A DNA stretch of 64,000 nt from Cacajao melanocephalus. Its lineage: Eukaryota > Chordata > Mammalia > Primates > Pitheciidae. The notes under the pieces are model-generated. The model ran no database searches, was not told the DNA's origin, and saw only the letters and a list, made by a program, of their open reading frames with translations. The DNA lies in the NCBI GenBank assembly GCA_963573385.1, contig CAUYLG010062892.1, forward strand, positions 1 through 64,000, given 5' to 3'. Positions within the stretch are counted from its first letter, which is position 1; each line of letters opens with the position of its first letter. Of the stretch, positions 40,101 to 59,765 are shown piece by piece. The translations under genes were made by a program, and so were the position numbers.

Positions 40101-40398
40101 CAGCAATGCTTTTTAAGTACCTATTTATACAGCACTATCTCCATCAAACTCCCGACAGCTTTTTGGTTAAAACTTGTCAAAACAATTCTCAAGAGTATCT
40201 GGAATCATGTACATGCAAAAATAACCAGGATAAGAATATGAAAATGAGAAGACTTGCACAGAGGGTACCAAATATATTACAAATCTACAGTTATTAATGT
40301 GCTATAGGCACAGAAATAGCAAAAGATCAGTGAAGCACAATTGGAAGTGTAGAAGTAAGCCCAAGTTGATAAGATATTAATATATAAATAGGATCATC

Positions 40399-40790
40399 AC
40401 TCCTTCTCTCAAAACCCTCCAGCAGTTTCCCATTGCAAAATTCAAGCCAGTTCCTTCATGTGACCTACAACCTTGCTACTTAAAGTAGTGGGATCCAGGG
40501 ACCAACAGCAACAGCATCACCTATGAAATTGTTAGAATGTGAAATCTCAGACGCCACTCCAGACATCCTGATTAAGAAACTTCAGGATCCTCTTATGATT
40601 CAAATGCAGTTTAAAGCTTGAGAAGCACTGCCTTTTAATGCACTACATGGCCTGGCTTCCCTCGACCTTGCCTTTCCTTCTTCTTCTGACTCCTCCCTTG
40701 GAGGCTCCTGGCCACCTCAGACTTGGCCACCCTGCTATTCCATGAGCACACCACACACGCTGTCACCTCACAGCTTTGTTCCTGTTTGTT
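40399..40790 (+). repeat. L2 interrupted by MER5A
   Basis: L2 3' region: 'tctcaaaaccctccagcagtttcccattgc' before 40476 and 'actacatggcctggcttcc' ... 'ttccatgagcacaccacacacgc' after 40633. Confidence 0.72.
40477..40632 (+). mobile_element. MER5A-like hAT MITE
   Basis: 'agtgggatccagggaccaacagcaacagcatcacctatg' ... 'gacgccactccagacatcctgattaag' ... 'gcttgagaagcactg' matches the MER5A consensus that I know. Confidence 0.78.
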
Positions 40791-40792
40791 TT

Positions 40793-41155
40793 TGTCCGTT
40801 CCTGCTCTATAACCAAATACCTTACACTGGGTAATTTATAAGTAATAGAAATGTATTGCTCACAGTTCTGGAAGCTGGGAAGTCCACGATCAAGGTGCTG
40901 GCAGCTTCGATGTCTGGTGAAGTCCTGTTCCTCGTCAAGGGGATCTTGTCACTGCATCCTCAGAGTGATAGTGGGGCAAAGGAGCTTGCTGAAGCCTCTT
41001 TTATGAGGGCGCTAATCCTATTCACACGTGTGGAACCCTCGTGATTTAATCACTTCCCAAAGGTCTCACCTCCTAATTCTATCACGTTGGATGTTAGTTT
41101 TCAATATATGAATTTTGCAGGGAAACCAACATTCAGATCACCCTGTCACACATAT
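40793..41155 (-). repeat. MaLR-type LTR (MLT/MST class)
   Basis: Reverse-orientation LTR wording: 'ccaaataccttacactgggtaatttataa', 'gctcacagttctggaagctgggaagtccac', 'gatttaatcacttcccaaagg', 'tatgaattttgcaggg'. An old ERVL-MaLR solo LTR with no internal viral genes. Confidence 0.7.
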
Positions 41156-43630
41156 CCTCTCACTTTGTTTAGGTATCTGCATAAATATCACCTTATCTAA
41201 GACGCCTTCCCTGGTCAAAAATTACTTACCATCAGCTGACATGTATTATTTAAATTCTCCGCCCCTGCCTCGTCACACACTGCACTGCAACCTTGGGGAG
41301 AGGAGAGGACTTGCTTTGTTCTTGCTGTAGCCTCAGTGCTTGGCACCTAGGAGGTGCCCATTTGCTAAAGGAAATGCTCTCTGGTCACAACATTTTTATC
41401 AGCCCATCAGTATACACCCTTGTTTTATGTGTGTTTCTGTTTAAAGACGCCTTAATTAATATATATTGTTGATTCATTAACATTGAACTGATGGCCAACA
41501 GCACTCTAAGTTACACCTAAACAAAGCCCATCTAACAGTCATATTTTCTCTGTAAGGCACATCACAGGCTTCTTGCACTTAGGAACACTAGACAGCATTT
41601 TGGCTACACTTGAGGCCATTTTAAACAGCAAATTCACCAACAAAACACAAAAATGGGAAACATGTAGCACTAAACAGACCTCGAAGAAAAGGACTCTTGT
41701 TTACAGAGACATGAAACGCCAAGGCAGAGCTTCTCATTCAGCCTCTGTTGGAACATATGCCTCAGGCAACTCAAATGTTTCACCATCCTCTCTGTACATG
41801 TGTCTGTGGAATGACCTCAAAATCACAAGTATTAATTTAGGGGTTTCAAACAAGTTTTAGCAAGTAGGCATATTTGCAAACATGGGGAAGCTGCAAATCA
41901 TGATCAGCTGTATGTCATTCTTTCAATCACCGGGTACTGAGTTTCTGCTGTGTGCCATGCTCCCAGGATTATGCACCACTTAAACATTGATCGATTCCTA
42001 GCCAGACGCCAGACTCTATGCAAAACTCAGATAATTTAAAGATGAATTTAACAGTGTTCCAGGTATGGCTGAGTCGGGTATTTAGCTAATCTTCAATAGT
42101 GATGGGTAGGATTTTAACAGGTGAAACTGTGGAGAGAAGTATTTGGGAAGAAAGAAATTCTTAAGTCAATTTCTGTAAACTTGGCTACACATTAGAATCA
42201 CTTGGGAAGCTTTTAAAAAACCTCTGGCCAGGCTTCAGCCAGACCAATAAAAGTAATATCCCTTTGGCATCAATATATTTTAAATCTCCTGAAGTGATAT
42301 CAATGTATAACTAAAATTGAGAGAACTGCTGTTTTAAGTACCTACATTTGGCTGGAGAATAGATTATATGAGGGAAGTAAACAAATAAATCCAGAAAAGA
42401 GATTTTGGACCAGATATTGAAAGGCTATTATTTTATTCACCTGCTGTGTGCTGAGCACTCTCCTAGGTGGTGGGGATACTTCAGAAAGCAAAACACAAGA
42501 ATCCCTGCCCTGTTAGAGCTAACAATCGAATTGCATTGGCAGCTGTTCAGGATGATTCATATTCTAGATTTAACTTTTTATAGTATATGATGATTTGTAT
42601 TTAGAAGAAATATTGTCCCAAAGGCTCAGAATTCTTAATTTAATGCCTAAAATATTACATCACCTTTTGATATGAATAGAACTCCAAAGAAAAGTTTTGC
42701 TATAAACTTCTCTGCTAATCTCACTGAGTGTTTTCTAACACAGCCATCTTTTTTTTTTTTTTTCTAGTCTCTTGCACACAGGACACTTGTCTAAAATCAG
42801 AAGTATGCAGTTATTTAAAATCAGTAGTGTGAGGCCATTGGAAATTCTAATTCAGGCTTTTCATTTTCCCATCTTACAAGAACACTGATACAGAAGGAAG
42901 TATTTTCTATATTGATTCTTAATAAGGGTGTATGTTTAGATCGAACTTAAAATTAGCAAAGTACTTTTCTTGGGTCATAGTAGGGTTGCAGCTTCTTTTG
43001 GATTGTTTGCCTATACCATGTTTTATTTCTTTTCCTGAATCCCTGTACAAGCATGTAATATGTTGTTACACACTCTTTTACACTCTTAGTAAAAACAGAG
43101 CTAAACACATAATCCTCTTTTAATTCTGATGCAATTATTCTTTGTAGTCTATCTACATATAGACTACATATGTAGTCCATTTCACTTTTTAACAATGCTT
43201 TGGTCAAGCAGTTTTTAATTAGTTTCCTAAGTAAATTATTTAACACTTAAAGAAGAACAAGACATGCACGTATCCTTATTTGGTACAAGCAGCCTAAAGA
43301 TACGATGTCTGCAGATAAGCAGCACATACCAGGTGGTGGCTGAGGATGTCAGAGAGGGTGGCATCCGAAGGAGAGATGAGATGAGGTCTGACCAGGCTTC
43401 GATGGTGATATCATGAATATTATTACCAGAAGAGATACAGTGTCATTTAACTATTATCAATTATTTTATAATTTCAGGATGTCTTATATATACATTTATT
43501 TTGTATAAAATTACACATATTCGGTCATCTTTTTCTGACAATTTCAATTATACTTAATATAACCATGAGTGTATTTTGTTAACATGAATGATAATCATGT
43601 GCCTTTCAATGTGAATGAAAATCATACATA
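41156..43630. other. AT-rich unique DNA with a MER5 remnant
   Basis: A MER5-like piece at about 42166-42335 ('ggctacacattagaatcacttgggaagctt'). Otherwise unique. No gene recognised. Confidence 0.5.
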
Positions 43631-44284
43631 GTAGTCCCTCCTTTTCCTTGAGGGATACATTCCAAGACCCACAGTGCATGCCTGTAACTGTGGCATACAT
43701 ATACATACAAATGGTCCCCAATTTATGGTGGTTCACCTTAAGATTTTCAACTTCGTGATGGTGCGAAAGCCATATGCGCTTGCTAGAAACTGTACTTCAA
43801 GTACACAGATACCATTCAAATGTTTTTCACTTTCAGTACAATAAATTACATGAGATAATCGATGCTTTATTATAAACTAGGCTTTGTGTTAGATGATGTT
43901 GCCCAAGTGTAAGCTAATGTTAGTGTTCTGAGCACATTTAAGGTAGGCCAGGCTAAGCTATATTTTCAATTTAAGATAGGTTTGTCAGAACATAACCCCA
44001 AGTCAAGGAGTATCTATACTATGTTTTTTCATTTCTGCTCAAGCCAGCTAACAGGCAGGTAGGATTTACAGCATGGATACATTGGACAAAGGGATAATTC
44101 ACATCCAGGGTGCCACAGAGCAAGCAGGCAGTAGATTTTTTCATACTACTCAGAACGGCACACAATTAAAAATTTATTAATTTATTGTTTATTTCTGGAC
44201 TTTTACATTTAATATTTTCAGACCACAGTTGACTGTGGGTACCTGAAACTGAGGAAAGTGAAATGCAGTTAGTGGGGAACAACT
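43631..44284 (+). mobile_element. Tigger-family DNA transposon remnant (outer)
   Basis: Left end 'gtagtccctccttttccttgagggatacattccaagaccc', right end 'ctgaaactgaggaaagtgaaatgcagttagtggggaacaactg'. The ends are inverted copies of the CAGTAGTCCCC-type terminus. The middle holds a second, different element. Confidence 0.75.
43706..44016 (+). mobile_element. Second Tigger/mariner MITE nested in the first
   Basis: 'aaatggtccccaatttatggtggttcacctt' ... 'ttcgtgatggtgcgaaagccat' ... 'tttcactttcagtacaataaattacatgagata' ... 'gtcaaggagtatcta'. A non-coding, internally deleted element. Confidence 0.78.
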
Positions 44285-46414
44285 GAATTGTCCTTTGTGG
44301 CTCATGAGTTTTCTCTTCCCATACACTAGCTGCTTTAGAACCTATTACATCAGCACTTTGGATGTCATTTGCATTCCTTGTACTTTTCTAAAATTCCTCA
44401 TTCCGTGAGTATTTACAGGTTTTGTAGGAATTGAAGATAATCTTTTTTAAGAGCTATGTGCTTAAAGAATTTTTTTAAAAACACTAAATGCGAAACTAAT
44501 CATTGGGAAATATTTGGATGAAGTCTCAAGATACGGGTTATATTGTCATTTTAAATGAATGTAGAAGAGTTTGTCTTTAGACCACTGGAAAAGAATGCTG
44601 TTTTTGTAGATTTATTTTGTATTTGTCTCTGATTCCTAAACAGAATTGAGGGTTACCTACTCTTGATGACGTGGTATGGAAAGATTTTCATAAACCTTAA
44701 GAATTTTGACTTTGAGGAACATTATATTTCTTGTTATTGAATTTTTTTCTTCTTTTCTTTTTTGAACTTAATCCCTTCATATCTGTTAGACAAGTGGTCT
44801 ATTAGAGTTAATTTATATAGTTTTTATTACTCTTTACTTTCCTTATTAGTTATTTATAACAAAACTCTTTTTACTGTTGATTATTGTTGGGGTTTGAGGG
44901 GTCTTTTTCCTGCCTTGTTTCTCAACCAGTTGAGAAACAAAGGAGTCAAGCAGATGGAGATCAAGGCAGCAGCTCTTTCCATCCCTAGAACTATTGGAGA
45001 GAACATGATTTAAGAGAACAGCATAAAGAGCTTAGTAACACTGAACCCCAGAATTAGAAAGATTTAACCATCCAGTCCCAGGCCATGCTGGAGAGCAGAG
45101 CGCCCAAGTATTCTCTGCTTGTGGGCAGATCTCAAAGAGAAATGTGCCGTTGAAAGGGCCTGGTCCCCACAGACTTACCCATCCTCAAGTGGGGAGGCAG
45201 AAGCTGCAGTGGAACTTCTGCAGATGCAGCTCTGTTTGGGAAGCTAATCGGAGGAGACTTCAGGAAAAGACTCATCATCGCTGAGAGGCTTGAGCTTCTG
45301 TGAATGTTGGAAGCAGCCCCAGTGGCAGTATCAGGGCTACAGGAACTTTGCCTATAGCCACAGTCTCTTTGATAAAATCACCCTGTCACAGAGAGAAATA
45401 AAGACTAGCAGAGCAGGATTTTTGCTCACGTGAATGCCTGCATTCAGATTTCTAGGGGCCTGTTTCTTTACGGATGGATTTTTCACTTGAGGCTCTTCTA
45501 GAGATCAGCACACTGCTGCATGCTGTGTTGGTTGTACTATATAGATTATGGGAGAGTGAATGGTTCTGCTCTCTCAAGAAGCCTGTATCCTGGTTCATAA
45601 ATAAGTGCTAAATTGTACTGTACAGACTATTTGAGTTATAGAAGTTCGAAGGAGTTGGAAAGCAATAAAAACTAAACTAGTGCAAGAAGGTTTTATGGAA
45701 AAAATAAGCCTTGAGCTGGGCTTAGAACAGTAGATTTGATCTGGATAGGTGAGGCAATAGTGCAAGACAACACTTAAGGCAAAGACACATCTGTGCCCTC
45801 ACTTTTGCTGTCCCTTCACTTTAAGTGGGAAATCAGATTACAGGGCCAGAGGAGGCCCAGTCTATACACAGAGCCTCAAAAACAAAAGAAAGCAGAGACC
45901 AGAGACTTGTGATTTACAGCTGAGATTTTTTTTTTTTTAAGCAGAGGAGTGATGTCATTGAAAATTACTTTGGCAGGGAGGTACCTAAGGGATATTCAAG
46001 GAAGGAGATAAATTAAGAAACAGAAGTAATCTAAGCCTGAGAGAATAAATACTTAACCTAGGGGATGCTTATGGCCATGGGAATGAGAAAATTGAGAAGA
46101 GAAAAATAATCAAGAATTGATTAACTGGATCTTCAGTATATATTAAATGAATGAAACAATTGCGAAATAGACAAAGATGTCTATGAGGTTTTAAGAATGC
46201 ACTGTTGCAACAAGGATAGCTACCCTTCAGGGAAATTGGGAATGAGATACACTGTTGCTTTTAGATGTGAAAATGGAAGCTAAGCAATGCATATGTTCTA
46301 CAAGAGTGATATGTTTATTCCATTTCTACTTCCGCTTTTCAAAGTCATTTTGATGGATTTTATGGGAACCATATAGAGTCTCTAAGGTGTGTGCGTGGTT
46401 TTTTTGTTTGTTTG
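44285..46414. other. AT-rich DNA without recognised features
   Basis: About 2.1 kb. A slightly GC-richer, repeat-like stretch occurs at 44930-45420, unassigned. No exon. Confidence 0.45.
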
Positions 46415-47076
46415 TTTTGAGACAGAGTCTCGCTATGTCGTCCAGGCTGGAGTGCAGTGGCACATGTTAAAACTCACGCTCTGAATGAAGAGACCCCCCC
46501 ACCGCCACCAAAACAGGCTTTGTGTGAGCAACATAGCTGTGTATTCACCTGGGTGCAGGTGGGCTGAGGCCCAAAATGGTGTCAGTGAAGCGGAGTGGGA
46601 TAGGAGTTTTATAGGTTTGGGGTGAACAGTGGAAAGTTACAGAAGTTACAGTTGGCAGGTTTTTGCAAGCTGGGAGGGGGTCGTAGGGTGTGGAGTCAGA
46701 AGGTTGGGCCAAGTTCAGTGACACTGTCCAATGGCCTTGTCAGTTGAGGCCAAAATAAGAAACAACAGAAAAATGTCTCAGGTTAGTTAGGCACCGCCGG
46801 GGTTGATTGTTCTTCCTTCCAGCTACTTAAGGTTTTCTAATTCTAGAAGGCCCCCCAGAGGTGTACGTGCAGTTCATGGAGGTCGCCTTGCTGTCCAGTC
46901 CACAGCGTGGTCAGACCTTACAGCTACCCTGCTCGGCTAATTTTTTTGTATTTTTAGTAGAGACAGGGTTTCACCATGTTGGCCAGGCTGGTCTTGAACT
47001 CCAGACCTCAAGTGATCCAGCCGCCTTGGCCTCCAAAAGTGCTGGGATTAGAGACGTAAGCCACCATGCCCTGTCT
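46415..47076 (-). repeat. Alu split by a solo LTR
   Basis: Reverse Alu start 'tgagacagagtctcgctatgtcg...gcagtggca' (46415-46464). It resumes at 46924 ('taccctgctcggctaattttttt') and ends at 'gtaagccaccatgccc'. The central part (about 100 bases of Alu) is missing. Confidence 0.88.
46465..46922 (-). mobile_element. Solo LTR, ERV1-type
   Basis: A 458-base block bounded by TG (46465) and CA (46922) inside an Alu. On the minus strand it carries the usual CCAGGTGAAT...GTTGCTCACACAAAGCCTGTTT and GGTCTCTTCATT features of class I retroviral LTRs. A degenerate poly(A) signal (AATACA) is present. No internal viral gene remains. Confidence 0.72.
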
Positions 47077-47698
47077 CTCTAATGTGTTTAATGTCCTTCC
47101 ATCCTGGGTGCCTGATGTTCTGTCCACCTAGCATTTTCCCCTTCTGCTTCTGTTAATACCACCCCACCTAAGGAATGCCCCCGCCCCCATTTCCTTAAGG
47201 TCTGACAGGGTGGCCAATCATGGCCCCGCATACATCTGGCCACAGTAGTTGGGTAAGGAGGTGAGTATGTGACTTCAACTGTGCTCATCAGATTCTCTGT
47301 CTCAGGAACTGAAACCTTAAGTGGAGAACACAAAGTCAGAGAACATAGTACTGAATCATTAGTTAGAGATAGCATGGAAGCTCTGCCACTGAAGCCCGGG
47401 ATTCAGTCCTGTCTCTGACCTTGAATGTTGAGTTCTCCCTCTGACCCTGAGAGCTACTTCGTGTTCTTTCAATAACTGTCCCAAGCCCTTTTTTTAAAGG
47501 GCTGTTTTTCTTGCTAGTGAAGAAAAGAAAATTGACATGAATCTATTATATCTTATTCTTTTTCCCTTTTAACTCTTACTTACCTATTGGTAATTGCTTA
47601 GTATTTTTTAGGAGCAAATATGACTTACAAAAAAAAATATGACTTCTGATACAATTTATTTTAGAATATGGGTAGGAAAAGTAGTTGTTTTCTTCTCT
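47077..47698. other. Unassigned sequence
   Basis: Unique or ancient repeat sequence with moderate GC. Nothing identified. Confidence 0.4.
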
Positions 47699-47996
47699 TT
47701 TTTTTTTTTTGAGATGACGTCGCACTCTGTTGCCTAGGTTGGAGTGCAGTAGTACAGTCACAGCTCACTGTAGCCTTGAACTCCTGGCTCAAGTGATCCT
47801 CCTGCCTCAGGCTTCCAAGCAGCTGGAACTACAGGCATGTGCCACTATGCCTGGATAATTTTTTATATTTTATTTTTGGGATACAGGATCTCCCTATGTT
47901 GCTCAGGCTGGTGTTAAACTCCTGGGCTTAAGCAGTCCTCCTGCCTCGGCCTCCTAAAGTACTGGGATTATAGGTGTGAGCCACCACACCCAGCTA
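47699..47996 (-). repeat. Alu
   Basis: Reverse older Alu from a T run and 'gagatgacgtcgcactctgttgcc' to 'gagccaccacacccagcta'. Confidence 0.9.
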
Positions 47997-48908
47997 ATTT
48001 TCTTTCTTGTTATTAAAATACCAATAGTTTACTTAATGGCTCTACAGGAAAGTATATCACAGTGATAATTTTAATCTACCTTGTCCTCAGCCCCCACTTC
48101 TAGTCCTGTGATTAATGTTAACACATTAATGTACTTTTTCTACTCAGTATTAATACTTTTCCATTTATGAGCTTTATTTTATAAAAGTCATTTATATTTG
48201 ATTTATTTTAAACATATGATCCTGACTACAGTTGAGATTTTTTTCTTCTAGTTAATGTTAAGTATAAAGGTACATTTTCCCTGAAGTTACTTTGGGTGGA
48301 TTGTATTCAGGGCTGGTGTCAAATATAGGCTAATGTTGGGACTTTGAGTGTCTGCCTTTCCTCTGAAAAGTGGCATGGTTTTCATGGATGGAAAGGAGTT
48401 AGGAGAATGTCTAACACTTTCAACAGTACTTTCTGGAATTGGCATGTCTCAGATGTTTATCAGGTTCTTAATACATTTGACCCTATGACATTCTATTAAC
48501 TAGTGCTCTCCAGATCTAGAGCAATCTCAAAAAAACAAATTTATTTGTCTTTAATTCATACAGGCAATATTCTTAGCATTATTTTGTGGTTTAAAGTTAG
48601 TTTTTAATACTTTTTAAATAGCATTTTTCAAGAGTAGTTTTCTGTAAGAGATCTCACAGCCTGTGTAACATCCTAAATATAGTAACTCTCAGATATTACA
48701 GTTAATGCCTATTTGATTTTACTCCATTCTTTTACAGTATGTGTACGAATTAGCTTTTTGTTGTTGTTGGTTGGTTTGTTCTTTTATTAACTCTCAAAAA
48801 TAAAAGTTTTCAGTTAAAATTTTAATTTCAACATTTTGGGGACAATTGGGAAAATTTGATATAATAATCTTACTTCCATGGTGTTATCATTAGGATCAAA
48901 AGAGATTA
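47997..48908. other. AT-rich unique DNA
   Basis: No repeat or gene that I can name. Confidence 0.45.
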
Positions 48909-49170
48909 TAGGCCATTTGTGGTGGTTCATGCCTGTAATCCCAGCACTTTGGGAGGCCGAGGTGGGCAGATCACCTGAGGCCAGGAGTTTGAGACCAGCC
49001 TGGGCAACATGGTGAAGCCCATCTCTACTAAAAAAAATACAAAAATTAACTGGGCATGATGGAGAAGCTGAAGCATGAGAATCCCTTGAAGCTGGGAGGT
49101 GGAGGTTGCAGTGAGCCGAGATCGTGCTACTGCACTCCAGCCTGGGCAACAGAGGAGACTCTGCCTCAAA
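48909..49170 (+). repeat. Alu
   Basis: 'aggccatttgtggtggttcatgcc' to 'gagactctgcctcaaaaag', with a deletion in the right-arm linker. Confidence 0.9.
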
Positions 49171-49172
49171 AA

Positions 49173-49177
<5 letters not shown>

Positions 49178-49208
<31 letters not shown>
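49178..49208 (+). repeat. (GA)n microsatellite
   Basis: About 15 GA units grown from the Alu tail. Confidence 0.93.
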
Positions 49209-49212
<4 letters not shown>

Positions 49213-51999
49213 ATATTAAAGAAGAACAAGGTCCATATTATGAAAGTGGTCCCAGGAAGTGAACTCAGATCACATAACAGTAGCAAAGATAATTGGTGCC
49301 ATACCCCTGCATCAAACCTTACTTGTTTCACATTTGTAACTCAGAAAAAGTACAAGCCCTTCTCAAATGGTTGAAGTTTCAAATATTAGAGCCACCCTTG
49401 GCATAGACAGATTTTAGTATAATACTCCTAAAACTACACTTTTTTTTTTCTGTCGTAAGTGTGCATTGTGCTCAGTCATTTATTGCAGTGACCCAAACAG
49501 AGCCCAGTCCAGCTGTTTGTATTTGCCCTGCAGTGGGAAGTGGACTAGGGCTATGTGACTAAGAAAGCCAGACTGTGGGCTGTCTTTTCACCTACAGATG
49601 TTTTAATGTGCTTAACATTATCCAATACTAGCAACCAAGATAGTCTAAATACCACAGCAGGATCTGATTAGCTTTTTCAGATCACTGCCTTTATTTGCTG
49701 TTTGCAAAAAAGCTTAATCCAGTGCTAGAGATCAGGCTTCCTGCTGAGCCCTGGGGTAGTTTTCTCTCATTCTTTGTGTTCACAGTGGCAGGCATTAGTG
49801 AGCAGAATCCTCCTCCTCCTAAATTAAAGCTATAAAGTAGTAACTATAGTAGCAAGGGATAAAGAGAAGGAAGAAAACCCCAGAGAAAAGAGAAGACTGT
49901 CTATTCATACTAAGTCGTTTCCTTGATATATACAAAAGAAAGAGTTTCTAATATGAATTCATAAATACTGACCTCACTATCTCTTCTAATCAGTGCACAG
50001 CTATTAAGTTTTATTTGGTTTCAGTTGTAACTACTTTGTATGGATGTATGTTACGTTTTTCATATTTATCCTACTCAATCAGTCTCAGTTTTACCAGAAG
50101 AATTACATTTATTAGCCATAACAGTGGCCTTGATTTCTGTTTTTCCTTTCAGGGCTGATACCTTTTTTACTCATGAGATTTCAAGAACTATCACCACCAC
50201 CAAAAAAAAAAAAAAGAAAAGAAAAAAATCTAACTTTCTTCATTTCGGGACACCCATATGCTTACCCAAGATGTGACATTTGAATTCTGTGTAATTCAAT
50301 TTGCAACAAGCTATAATGCTAGAGATGCTTAATCTTGATCCTTGATGGGTTTATGAAATTTGACTATCGCCTTAAGTATTTCAGTAAGATTGCTATAACC
50401 CTTGGTGGAAGAAAGAATAGTCTACTTTAGGAATTAGTTTGTAATTCAGAACCTAGTAATTATATTTAGTTCAAAAATATTTTCACTGATTTTTAAATTT
50501 TCTACCATTTTTGGAATGGCATACATCAATAAAATATTGGACTCTCTTGAGGAAATATCTGTAAACAAATGATGATCTGTAATGTGGTACTTTATCTTTT
50601 AGTTTTCTTCCTGGAAACAACAATAATTTTTAGTTTTTAGTAGGCAGAGGGAGTGTTTTCCGTGTGATAACTGAAAAATCTTAGCCATGTAGATCTTCTT
50701 ATTTTGTAAATAGAAATGATCTCATTTGCATTTGAGTAGGCACAATAAGGACAAGGCCAGGAGTCCCAAACTAGTGTTACTTTTTTTCAGCTATTCACAA
50801 ATGATCCTAATTATGTGTAGCTTCTGTATTTGTGTATAAAAGGAGATTGATTTTGATTGTTTTGGGTGCATTTTATATCTTTAGAATTCATGATCATATA
50901 ATGAAAAGAATCTAGGCTCTGCATAAATCAATCTATAGCAGAAAATTGTATGTTAAGAGCAGTTCTTTGCCTTCACTGTTTTAATTTGCACTGGAATGAA
51001 GAGGGAATGTGCATGTGCTTGTGTTCTACATCACATAAGTAAATAGTACAACAGCTATAGATTTCCTTTTTCTTTAGTAGGGAAATATGTTTACAATGCC
51101 TTATAGTGTTTACATTTTGATTGATTTTTTTGTTTATAATCAGAGGCCACTCAAGGTATAACTTACGCAGCCCACAAAAGCAAGTAGTTCATAGTATTAT
51201 AAATGCTGCAGTCTGAAACTTTGAATAAATCAGGGATAAGAAGTTTACTTACCACCGGGGCTTATTTTTATGTACTTTATACACTACAAAAAAAATCACA
51301 GTATTTATAATGTTAACTTGTTCCTGAGCTGAAATTTGAGTATTAACATCTTACAAATTTTATGAAATACAAATACTTTAAGCAGTTATAATATGTTGTA
51401 TATTAAAATGTAATGAAAGACTTTGCTTCTCTTTAATTACATGGTTAACTAGTATCCATAGTAAAAAAATTTTACACTGCTACTTGACATACATACGATA
51501 GGTTATTCTGATGATTTTAGGTTGAAGTTAAATACTTCTGTCTAAATCTGCAGTTTAGGTGACTCATTTGGCACAAAGTTAGAACTTGTATTTCATCTTA
51601 CTATGCTACGCTTTCAGTGAATTTTTAAAAATCAGTTCTATTTGTAATCTCTTAAGTCTTTTCCTTTTGCAATCATATTTTTCATCATCTCTTCTTTTTG
51701 TTTTTTTGTCTTGCAACAAATTAACGAATACTTTAAAATACAGATTTGTCACTATTTCCAGGGAAATAGTTTTACTATAACCTTCTGTCTCATTTCGCCA
51801 TTTATTGAAGACAGGGAATACTGCAATAGTTAATTGCTACATTGACACTCTTCATTTTCTTTCTTTAATAAAAACGAAAAGCTAATAGACTACAGTATAG
51901 CCTCAACTTTTTGAAAACATGCAACTTTTACTACTTTAAAATATAATTGGTTTCTTTGTTTCATGCATTAAAAGCAAGCAGGAAAAGCCGAAGTCTGCC
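49209..51999. other. AT-rich DNA without recognised features
   Basis: About 2.8 kb upstream of the candidate ZC3H12C promoter. A 13-base A run at 50202. No repeat or exon identified. Confidence 0.45.
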
Positions 52000-52390
52000 C
52001 AAGCCAGGTGTTTCTTGTTGGCAGCCTGCTCCCTAATGACTCTGCTCTCATAGAGCAGCTGCCTACTAGTCAGCTTTGTATGGTCTATTGTTGCTGCACA
52101 CCCCTCGTTAATACACATGCTGCCCCGGGCAGACCCTGCGAATGACATCAACTTGCTTATCTTAGAAACCTACGAACCTGACGCAGGGTGCTGAGGTTGT
52201 CTTGCATCTGCCGGGCCAACTAATTGTGAGCTTTCTGGCCTATGATTGGCTGTTATTCCACTCGGTAATAGGTTAGGCAAAGACATTGCCATTCCATCTG
52301 TTCAACCATTCATTGTTCTTCTTGCCTGCCTGGGAGTCTGCAGCTAAAATTGTGTTAAGGAGTTTACTGCTGAAGCTGCTACAGAAACCA
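52000..52390 (+). promoter_or_regulatory. Candidate alternative ZC3H12C promoter / 5' UTR
   Basis: About 390 bases of repeat-free sequence, richer in GC than its AT-rich surroundings. It contains an inverted CCAAT box (tatgattggctg, about 52241-52252) and leads into the candidate exon 1b. No clear TATA box and no CpG island, so a tissue-restricted rather than housekeeping promoter is the better guess. Confidence 0.4.
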
Positions 52391-58758
<6,368 letters not shown>

Positions 58759-59034
58759 GTAAGTGGAAAAAATCATTACTGAAAATTATTTCCAAATAAT
58801 CTTTAAAAGTTATTTCTAATTTTGTAGCTATTTTTCTTCTCACAGTCATTAAAGTCAACACTTTTCTGTATCCTGATGTTAACTTTAGAAAGCATTAGTT
58901 TTCCTTTCTCTTCTTTCAGGGCACTCAGCCATCTTCACTTCATTTATCCCTGTATGGAGACCCACTTTTCTCAGATATGTCTCTTTTTGTCCTCATCTGG
59001 CTAAATTTCTATGGTATAAAAATTAGTGTGTGGG

Positions 59035-59362
<328 letters not shown>

Positions 59363-59628
59363 TCAGTAGTTTTAAGTGAATAACTTGATATGATAATATT
59401 CATCAATTTTGGAATCTAGTCAAATGGTCTATTTCTATATGAAGTTAAATAACCCTAATTCTTCTAGAAAATAAGCTATGTATTTTATTGATTTGAGAAT
59501 AAACCAAAGCTGTTGTTTGAATTGTTTTGTAGTTTGAATTGTTTCCATTCAATAAATGCAAATCAGAAATAATTCTTAAGGAACTAGGGGGAAGAAAAGC
59601 AAAACACTTTCAGTGATTTTTTTTTTTT

Positions 59629-59765
59629 GGCCAGGCAGGGAGGCTCACACTTATAATCCCAACACTTTAAGAGGTCAAGGTGGAAGCATCATTTGAGGCC
59701 AGGAGTTTGAGACCAGCCTGAGAAACATAGGGAACACCTACCTATACCAAAAAAAAATTTTTAAT
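59629..59765 (+). repeat. Alu left half
   Basis: 'ggccaggcagggaggctcacac' to 'cacctacctataccaaaaaaaa'. Diverged. Confidence 0.8.

Noticed and set aside
46465..46922. Full endogenous retrovirus
   Set aside because: Only one LTR is present. No gag, pol or env sequence on either side; the flanks are Alu.
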